A stretch of DNA of 6,890 nt, taken from assembly GCA_904502015.1 (NCBI GenBank), contig CAJGEA010000101.1, positions 1 to 6,890 on the forward strand, in the 5' to 3' direction. Positions 1 to 4,248 of this stretch are shown here, one piece after another. The stretch comes from an uncultured Clostridia bacterium (GTDB lineage: Bacteria; Bacillota; Clostridia; Oscillospirales; CAG-272). Position 1 is the first letter of the stretch, and each line of letters opens with the position of its first letter. The translations under genes and the position numbers were made by a program. The notes under the pieces were generated by a model. The model was not told where the DNA came from. It saw only the letters and a list, made by a program, of their open reading frames with translations, and did no database searches.

Positions 1-171
1 TCCTCGGGCTCGGTGGTGGTATCCTCGGGCTCGGTGGTGGTATCCTCGGGCTCGGTAGTGTCCTCGGCTTGGGTGGTGTCCTCAGCCGCGGTGGTGTCCT
101 CAGCCGCGGTGGTGTCATCCTCGGCGACGGTGGTGTCCTCGGTTACGGTAGTATCCTCGGGATTGGTTGCG
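1..171. repeat. Degenerate 18/21-bp tandem repeat inside the lipoprotein gene
   Basis: In-frame units beginning TCCTCGG are repeated head to tail. Two identical 21-bp units lie at 1-21 and 22-42. They are followed by 18-bp units at 43-60, 61-78, 79-96 and 97-114 (the last two identical), a 21-bp unit at 115-135, then 18-bp units at 136-153 and 154-171. On the minus strand each encodes a six- or seven-residue block containing Glu-Asp-Thr-Thr. Units are most alike toward the window edge, which suggests recent expansion there. All lengths are multiples of 3, so copy-number change would keep the frame and alter only stalk length. Confidence 0.85.
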
Positions 172-335
172 GGATCGGTGGGATCCTCAACGGGGTTTGT
201 CGTAGCGGTCGTAGCGACGGTCGTGCCCGTGGGCTTTTTGTCGCTCTTCTTGCTCTTGCACGCAACAAATGTCAGCGTCAGGCACAGAAGCAGGACGAAC
301 GCTAGCAAAAGAGCGTGGTTTCTCCTTGAATTCAT
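1..335 (-). CDS. Partial lipoprotein with Thr/Glu/Asp-rich repeat stalk (C-terminus beyond window)
   Basis: Reading the minus strand from ATG at 335 gives 111 codons with no stop before the window edge. The protein starts MNSRRNHALLLAFVLLLCLT: a positively charged N-terminus, a hydrophobic core, then a lipobox-like FVAC ending at Cys26, so it is probably a lipoprotein anchored on the outer face of the membrane (Phe at -3 is atypical). After Cys26 comes a Lys/Ser patch, then from about residue 50 to the edge a low-complexity stretch of repeated EDTT units with variable pairs (TV, AA, QA, EP). This looks like an extended, acidic, Thr-rich spacer that would hold a distal domain away from the cell. 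The start is supported by AAGGAGG (345-351 on the complement), 9 nt upstream. The functional domain lies outside the window, so no function can be assigned. It is divergent from the ligase genes and probably unrelated to them. Confidence 0.8.
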   Translation of the reverse strand, partial: MNSRRNHALLLAFVLLLCLTLTFVACKSKKSDKKPTGTTVATTATTNPVEDPTDPATNPEDTTVTEDTTVAEDDTTAAEDTTAAEDTTQAEDTTEPEDTTTEPEDTTTEPE

Positions 336-360
336 AATTGAAAACCTCCTTTTTAATGCG

Positions 361-386
361 TGCGAATTTGCGCGATGAAATTCGCA
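361..386 (-). promoter_or_regulatory. Perfect 9-bp hairpin in the lipoprotein mRNA leader
   Basis: TGCGAATTT (361-369) and AAATTCGCA (378-386) are perfect inverted repeats around an 8-nt loop. In the minus-strand transcript the hairpin lies about 10 nt upstream of the ribosome binding site. It could protect the 5' end or tune translation. It is not a terminator, because no U-tract of meaningful length follows directly. Confidence 0.45.
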
Positions 387-417
387 ATTGGTTTTGAGGG
401 GTGAAAGGTGGTTATGG

Positions 418-435
418 CACAATACCCACAATACC
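418..435. repeat. Adjacent 9-bp direct repeat
   Basis: CACAATACC occurs at 418-426 and again, immediately adjacent, at 427-435. It lies just downstream of the predicted lipoprotein transcription start. It may be a protein-binding site or simple slippage; nothing else supports a role. Confidence 0.4.
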
Positions 436-448
436 ACTATTCAAGTAT

Positions 449-477
449 ATTCTACCACTTTTGCAAGTGGATTTCAA
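449..477 (-). promoter_or_regulatory. Sigma-A promoter for the lipoprotein gene, palindrome filling the spacer
   Basis: On the minus strand, TTGAAA (472-477 on the complement; 5/6 match to TTGACA) is followed by exactly 17 bp and TAGAAT (449-454; 5/6 match to TATAAT). The spacer contains a perfect inverted repeat, CCACTTTTGCAAGTGG (455-470: 6-bp arms, 4-bp centre), in the position of a classical repressor operator. Transcription would start near 442, giving a leader of about 105 nt before the ATG at 335. Confidence 0.6.
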
Positions 478-722
478 TAGGGAAAGCGAAAATTACAAGA
501 GATTTGTGAAAAATAAACAAAAACGAGGCGCGACATTATTGCAGGGTGCTTGATGACGGGCGTGGCAGGCGGGGGCGAGACGTTTGTTGTGCGCGAAAAA
601 AGTCAATTCAAGCCGACGAAATCTCTCGATAAATCTCGGAAATAAACAAAATATAGAAATATAAATATTTCATTTACAAAAAAGATGCCGCAAAAATATT
701 TTGGTTTATTTCAAAAATTCTC
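478..722. other. Gene-free divergent intergenic region, AT-rich with repeated motifs
   Basis: No credible ORF with a ribosome binding site is seen here. The motif AAATAAACAAAA occurs at 511-522 and 640-651, and the reverse complement of its AAATAAAC core occurs at 704-711. A perfect palindrome, GAAATATAAATATTTC, lies at 656-671. The stretch directly before the first ligase promoter is very AT-rich and could serve as an UP element or as binding sites for a regulator. Confidence 0.5.
656..671. promoter_or_regulatory. Candidate operator palindrome upstream of the first ligase promoter
   Basis: GAAATAT-AA-ATATTTC is a perfect 16-bp inverted repeat with its centre about 60 bp upstream of the -35 box at 723. 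Its size and symmetry suit a dimeric regulator, possibly the XRE domain of the downstream fusion protein. Palindromes of this kind also arise by chance in AT-rich DNA, and no matching copy is seen upstream of the second promoter. Confidence 0.3.
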
Positions 723-751
723 TTGACAAGGCGGGGATTGTGTGCTATAAT
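723..751 (+). promoter_or_regulatory. Consensus sigma-A promoter of first T-box/ligase unit
   Basis: TTGACA (723-728) and TATAAT (746-751) are both perfect consensus hexamers separated by exactly 17 bp. Transcription should begin near 758, just before the T-box leader, leaving a leader of about 340 nt. So strong a promoter implies that control is exerted mainly by the downstream riboswitch. Confidence 0.9.
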
Positions 752-757
752 GCGCAC

Positions 758-1057
758 AATCGAATAAAAATAAAGGCTGTGACGAAGACGGTACGGGAGA
801 AAACCCGCAGAGAGTCGGTGGTTGGTGTGAACCGACGGTGGCATCCCATGTACTTATCCCTTCCGAGCCGGAAGTCTTGAACACGGCAGCGCGTAGCGCG
901 TAGTGCCGCCAGTAAAGGTTCCCGTAGATGCTGCGTCAGTGCATAGGAATTGTTGGATTCCGATAAAGTGGCGACCGTTTCCATAGGTCGCAATTTGAGT
1001 GGTACCGCGGATGTGACACACCCGTCTCAAAGTGTTTTGAGATGCGTGTGTTTTTTT
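758..1057 (+). promoter_or_regulatory. T-box riboswitch 1 (tRNA-sensing leader)
   Basis: The leader has the full T-box layout. Stem I opens with GGC (775-777) pairing with GCC (867-869), with a kink-turn-like GA region above it. It has an AGAGAG bulge (809-814) and a distal stem GTCGG/CCGAC (814-818/832-836) capped by GGTTGGTG (820-827). Stem III is GCGACC/GGTCGC (971-976/986-991). The T-box GAGTGGTACCGCGG is at 997-1010. The antiterminator pairs TTTGAG (994-999) with CTCAAA (1026-1031) and GCGG (1007-1010) with CCGT (1022-1025), leaving the 7-nt TGGTACC bulge. The variable base after TGG is U (1003), suiting a tRNA with A73. The specifier lies in loop 848-859. By spacing from a remembered B. 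subtilis glyQS leader it would be AUC (856-858, Ile), but UAC (851-853) and CUU (853-855) are also present. Confidence 0.93.
1016..1057 (+). terminator. T-box 1 conditional intrinsic terminator
   Basis: A 16-position stem (1016-1031 with 1036-1051, one C/C mismatch and one G-U pair) closes a 4-nt loop and is followed by seven Ts (1051-1057). Its 5' arm contains the CCGTCTCAAA that the antiterminator also needs, so the two structures exclude each other. Uncharged tRNA bound at TGGT would favour the antiterminator and read-through into the ligase gene. Confidence 0.92.
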
Positions 1058-1095
1058 GTTTTTATTCGTACATTTATGCCAAGGAGGAATGAATC

Positions 1096-3366
1096 ATGGC
1101 AGCAACGGTAGATCTGAACAAGCTGGGCGAGGTAGCCCGCCGCATTCGCGAGATGCGTGAGATCTGTGGCTTTACCGTCGAGCAGATGGCGGAAAAGACC
1201 GAGGTAACGGCAGAGGAGTACGTCCGCTACGAGGCGGGGGAGATGGATTTCCCCTTTACCTTTATTCACAAGTGCGCGCTGGCGTTTGATATTGGCATTA
1301 CCGACCTTCTCGAGGGGCAGAGCGCGAATCTTTCTTCCTATACTGTGACCCGCCGCGGCCGCGGCCAGCAGACCGCCAAGGAGGAGGGCATTGACATTCA
1401 GAATCTCGCCCCCCTGTTCCGCGAGAAGCTCGCCGAGCCCTACCGCGTGTGTTATGAATATAATGAAGAATTGCAAAACAAGCCCATCCACTTGACCAAG
1501 CACGCGGGCCAGGAGTTTGACTTCGTGCTGAAGGGCCGCCTCAAGGTGCAGATCGGTCAGCACATCGAGTACCTTGAAGAGGGCGACAGCATCTACTACA
1601 ACAGCTCTACCCCCCACGGCATGATCGCCGTGGACGGCGAGGATTGCCACTTCGTGGCCATCGTCCTGCAGGGCGAGGCCATGTCGGATACCCTGGTGCA
1701 GGATACCCTGCGTCAGGCCAAGGTGTCCAAGACCCCTGCCGTCAGCGAGAAGTTCATCAAGACGGTGGAGAACGAGAACGGCAGCTTGCAGTCCATCGAG
1801 TTCCAGAACGAGGATTCCTTCAATTTCGCCTTTGACGTGGTGGACGCCATTGCCAAGCGCGATCCCGATAAGCTCGCGATGCTCCACATCTCCCGCGACT
1901 TGACCGAGCGCCGCTTTACCTTCAACGATATGAAGCGCGCATCCGCGCAGGCGGCCAACTACTTCAAGTCGTTGGGCATCAAGAAGGGTGACCGCGTCAT
2001 GCTGGTGCTCAAGCGCCACTACCAGTTCTGGTTCGCCATCCTCGGTCTGCATAAGCTGGGTGCGATCGCCATCCCCGCCACCAACCAGCTCGTCAAGCAC
2101 GATCTGGAGTACCGCTTCAACGCGGCGGGCGTGTCGGCCATCGTCTGCACCGCTGACGGCGACGTGGCCAATCAGGTAGATCTGGCGGCCGCTGAGGCTC
2201 CCACCCTCAAGACTAAGGTGCTGGTGGGCGGTGAGCGCGAGGGCTGGCACAGCTTCGACGGGGAGTTCCCCCTGTACAGCGCGCATTTCTACCGCACCGA
2301 GGATACCCCTGCGGGCGACGATCCCATGATCATGTTCTTTACTTCGGGCACGACGGGCTACCCCAAGATCGCGTGCCACAGCTACAAGTACGCGCTGGGT
2401 CACTACATCACCGCCAAGTACTGGCACGGCGTTTGTGAGGACGGTTTGCACTTCACCATCTCGGATACGGGCTGGGGCAAGGCGCTCTGGGGCAAGCTCT
2501 ACGGTCAGTGGCTGGCTGAGGGCGCTGTGTTCACCTACGATTTTGACCGCTTCGATGCGGCGGTGATCCTGCCCATGTTCGCCAAGTACGGCATCACCAC
2601 CTTCTGCGCTCCTCCCACCATGCTCCGCATGATGATCAAGCAGGATATTTCCAAGTACGATTTCTCCTCGGTGCGTCACATGACCACCGCGGGCGAGGCG
2701 CTTAACCCCGAGGTCTACCGCCAATTTGAGAAGGCTACGGGCCTGCAGATCAAGGAGGGCTTCGGTCAGACCGAGACCACCCTTTCCATCGCCAACCTCA
2801 TGGGCGAGCCCCACAAGGTGGGCTCTATGGGTAAGCCTTCTCCGCTGTACGATATGATGCTGATGGATCCCGACGGCAATCCCGTCCCCGACGGTGAGAC
2901 GGGCGAGATCGTCATCAAGGTGGGCGACAAGGCTCCCTGCGGTCTTTTCCTCGGCTACTACCAGAATCAGGAGAAGACCGACGAGGTGCTGCACGACGGC
3001 TACTACCACACGGGTGACACCGCGTGGTGCGACGAGGACGGCTTCTACTGGTACGTTGGCCGCGTGGACGACGTCATCAAGTCCTCGGGCTACCGCATTG
3101 GCCCGTTTGAGATCGAGTCGGTCATCATGGAGCTGCCCTACGTGCTGGAGTGCGGCGTGTCTGCCGAGCCCGACGAGGTGCGCGGTCAGGTGGTCAAGGC
3201 CAGCATTGTGCTGGTGAAGGGCACCGAGCCCACCGAGGAGCTCAAAAAGGAGATCCAGGACTACGTCAAGAAGAATACCGCGCCCTACAAGTACCCCCGC
3301 ATCGTGGTGTTCCGCGACGAATTGCCCAAGACCATCAGCGGCAAGATCCAGAGAAACAAGCTGTAA
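1096..3366 (+). CDS. XRE-cupin-fused AMP-forming acyl-CoA ligase, paralogue 1 (756 aa)
   Basis: AAGGAGG (1081-1087), 8 nt before ATG, fixes the start. Residues about 11-73 form an XRE-type helix-turn-helix. Residues 130-192 form a small cupin barrel (HAGQE 136-140, GDS 163-165, PH 173-174 as likely metal or ligand positions). Residues about 240-756 are a complete ANL-family adenylating enzyme. Its motifs are the P-loop TSGTTGYPK (416-424), EGFGQTE (554-560), YHTGD (637-641), GRVDDVIK (655-662) and the C-terminal PKTISGKIQR with catalytic Lys750. The family makes acyl-AMP, then acyl-CoA. Gly557 sits where acetyl-CoA synthetase has a Trp that blocks larger acids, so the substrate is probably bigger than acetate. 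Ligases of this family are usually 500-650 aa; the excess is the regulator-like N-terminus. T-box control suggests a role in amino-acid supply (inference). The exact acid cannot be read from sequence. Confidence 0.93.
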   Translation: MAATVDLNKLGEVARRIREMREICGFTVEQMAEKTEVTAEEYVRYEAGEMDFPFTFIHKCALAFDIGITDLLEGQSANLSSYTVTRRGRGQQTAKEEGIDIQNLAPLFREKLAEPYRVCYEYNEELQNKPIHLTKHAGQEFDFVLKGRLKVQIGQHIEYLEEGDSIYYNSSTPHGMIAVDGEDCHFVAIVLQGEAMSDTLVQDTLRQAKVSKTPAVSEKFIKTVENENGSLQSIEFQNEDSFNFAFDVVDAIAKRDPDKLAMLHISRDLTERRFTFNDMKRASAQAANYFKSLGIKKGDRVMLVLKRHYQFWFAILGLHKLGAIAIPATNQLVKHDLEYRFNAAGVSAIVCTADGDVANQVDLAAAEAPTLKTKVLVGGEREGWHSFDGEFPLYSAHFYRTEDTPAGDDPMIMFFTSGTTGYPKIACHSYKYALGHYITAKYWHGVCEDGLHFTISDTGWGKALWGKLYGQWLAEGAVFTYDFDRFDAAVILPMFAKYGITTFCAPPTMLRMMIKQDISKYDFSSVRHMTTAGEALNPEVYRQFEKATGLQIKEGFGQTETTLSIANLMGEPHKVGSMGKPSPLYDMMLMDPDGNPVPDGETGEIVIKVGDKAPCGLFLGYYQNQEKTDEVLHDGYYHTGDTAWCDEDGFYWYVGRVDDVIKSSGYRIGPFEIESVIMELPYVLECGVSAEPDEVRGQVVKASIVLVKGTEPTEELKKEIQDYVKKNTAPYKYPRIVVFRDELPKTISGKIQRNKL

Positions 3367-3370
3367 AAGG

Positions 3371-3394
3371 ATGTGCAGGGGGTTACCCCTGCGC
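3371..3394 (+). terminator. Hairpin after the first ligase gene, possible terminator without U-tract
   Basis: TGTGCAGGGG (3371-3380) pairs with CCCCTGCGCA (3385-3394) through 10 positions including one U-G, around the loop GTTA, starting 5 nt after the stop codon. No T-run follows, so it is a poor intrinsic terminator. It may instead mark and stabilise the mRNA 3' end. Confidence 0.45.
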
Positions 3395-3436
3395 AGTCGC
3401 CTCTCATAAGTCTCGATGTAACTATTTAGCCCCCCG

Positions 3437-3765
3437 TCAAATTGGGGTTTATCGGTGCCTGCGGCACGGCTTTGGCTCGGGGTTGGTTGTCACGCGCCTA
3501 CCATCTCACCCGATGGGATGCCCTACGGGCGGCTCTTCAAATTGGGGTTTATCGGTGGGTTTGCGATACCCCAACAAAGCCTCCCTCCTGGGATGCCATC
3601 CTCAAGCGGATGCGGTGTCACGTGCAGCGTGACGGAGGGAGCCTGCGTAAGCGTTGGTCTACATAGACTTTTCGGCAACGCACTCTCCCCCACCCGCTAC
3701 GCGGGAGCCCCCTCCCGGAGGGGGCCTCGGGTAGGTTGCCCTCACCCCGATAAATCCAAATTTGA
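3437..3765. repeat. Extragenic palindromic repeat element bounded by ~20-bp repeats
   Basis: CAAATTGGGGTTTATCGGTG occurs identically at 3438-3457 and 3538-3557, exactly 100 bp apart. An inverted, slightly diverged copy lies at 3743-3765 (18 of 20 core positions match). Nested hairpins fill the space between: CTCCCTCC (3581-3588) with GGAGGGAG (3634-3641); GTCACG/CGTGAC (3617-3622/3628-3633); GGCAAC (3674-3679) with GTTGCC (3735-3740); CCCGC/GCGGG (3693-3697/3701-3705); and a near-perfect palindrome GCCCCCTCC/GGAGGGGGC (3707-3725). No ORF here has a ribosome binding site. This resembles REP/MITE-type elements scattered between genes in gut Clostridia genomes. It could be mobile, or act as a transcript-end structure. 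Confidence 0.7.
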
Positions 3766-3853
3766 AAATCAGCTGAATAGTTACGCCCTGATTTGTCGGT
3801 GGCGCATTCCCAAAAAATACAATTCAGAAAATGAAATTTTTTCGGGAAAACGG
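3766..3853. other. Short AT-rich upstream region of second promoter with inverted repeat
   Basis: TTCCCAAAAAAT (3807-3818) and ATTTTTTCGGGAA (3836-3848) form a 12-bp inverted repeat with a single bulged C, ending 5 bp before the -35 box. It could be an operator or a structure insulating the promoter from upstream transcription. No gene is seen here. Confidence 0.4.
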
Positions 3854-3882
3854 TTGACAAATCTGTTTAGTTGTGATACAAT
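3854..3882 (+). promoter_or_regulatory. Sigma-A promoter of second T-box/ligase unit
   Basis: TTGACA (3854-3859; perfect) and TACAAT (3877-3882; 5/6) are separated by exactly 17 bp. Transcription should start near 3889, immediately before the second T-box stem I. The second ligase therefore has its own promoter and does not depend on read-through from the first. Confidence 0.88.
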
Positions 3883-3888
3883 ACCAAT

Positions 3889-4183
3889 GTTAAAGACGTT
3901 GACGGAGAGGATTTCCGTGTACGGCTCTCAGAGAAGTGGCGGTTGGTGCGAGCCACGAGTACGGTACGGATTCAGTAGCTCCCGAGTCGGAAGGAAGAAA
4001 GTCGCCATGCGCCGAGGCGCGGGCAATCAGTAGACCCTTCCCGTATGGGCCGCGTTAGAGCCGACGGGTTGATAGACCCATGAGTGGCGGAGAGATCCGC
4101 AATTTGAGTGGTACCGCGGGTGCGTACAAGAATTGTATGCGTGCTCGTCTCAAAGTAACCAACTTTGGGCGAGTGCGCTTTTT
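3889..4183 (+). promoter_or_regulatory. T-box riboswitch 2 (tRNA-sensing leader)
   Basis: Stem I is closed by GAC (3895-3897) with GTC (3986-3988) and GGAG/CTCC (3904-3907/3979-3982). It carries AGAGAA (3930-3935) and a distal stem GTGGC/GCCAC (3936-3940/3952-3956) with GGTTGGTG (3941-3948). The T-box GAGTGGTACCGCGG is at 4106-4119. The antiterminator pairs TTTGAG (4103-4108) with CTCAAA (4149-4154) and GCGGG (4116-4120) with CTCGT (4144-4148). Inside its loop is an extra hairpin (4122-4129 with 4133-4140). The tRNA-end pairing base is U (4112), again suiting A73 tRNAs. The specifier loop runs 3971-3978. By remembered glyQS spacing it is GUA (3975-3977, Val), but UUC (3971-3973, Phe) also lies there. 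The core T-box is identical to leader 1, while the specifier loop differs. Confidence 0.93.
4139..4183 (+). terminator. T-box 2 conditional intrinsic terminator
   Basis: GC-rich arm 4139-4156 pairs with 4162-4178 (17 pairs including three G-U, one bulged U) around loop AACCA, followed by five Ts (4179-4183). The 5' arm includes CTCAAA, which the antiterminator needs, so the structures compete as in the first leader. Confidence 0.9.
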
Positions 4184-4248
4184 GCGTTTTACCCTGCAGG
4201 GCAGGGCGCCCGATCCGTTACGGACTCAAAAGAAAGGTGGAACAGAAC

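Noticed and set aside
13..378. Plus-strand 121-aa frame rich in Val and Ser
   Set aside because: No ribosome binding site. It is the complement of the repeat stalk of the minus-strand lipoprotein, which has signal peptide, Shine-Dalgarno and promoter.
848..859. Firm assignment of the T-box 1 specifier amino acid
   Set aside because: The loop contains AUC, UAC and CUU, and manual folding cannot fix the register. Only the A73-compatible discriminator pairing is solid.
745..993. Minus-strand 82-aa frame
   Set aside because: It lies antisense to the structured T-box 1 leader and has no ribosome binding site.
1027..3009. Long minus-strand frame (660 aa) opposite the first ligase
   Set aside because: Shadow of a GC-rich gene whose codon use avoids stops in the opposite frame. 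It lacks a recognisable domain, and a similar shadow appears opposite the paralogue at 4189-6186.
3437..3557. CRISPR-like direct repeats (two identical copies of about 20 bp)
   Set aside because: Only two direct copies, with an 80-bp gap and a third copy inverted. There is no regular repeat-spacer pattern and there are no cas genes.
3455..4033. Plus-strand 192-aa and overlapping frames in the intergenic region
   Set aside because: They run across nested hairpin repeats, a promoter and T-box stem I, with no ribosome binding site and no recognisable protein features.
4192..4224. Small hairpins between T-box 2 and the ligase start (CCCTGCAGGG; TCCG/CGGA)
   Set aside because: Short stems with no U-tract and no relation to the T-box switch. 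They are too weak to annotate as regulatory elements.
4165..4248. Upstream TTG start extending the second ligase by 28 residues
   Set aside because: It lies inside the T-box terminator stem, has no ribosome binding site and encodes residues absent from the paralogue. ATG at 4249 has a good Shine-Dalgarno.
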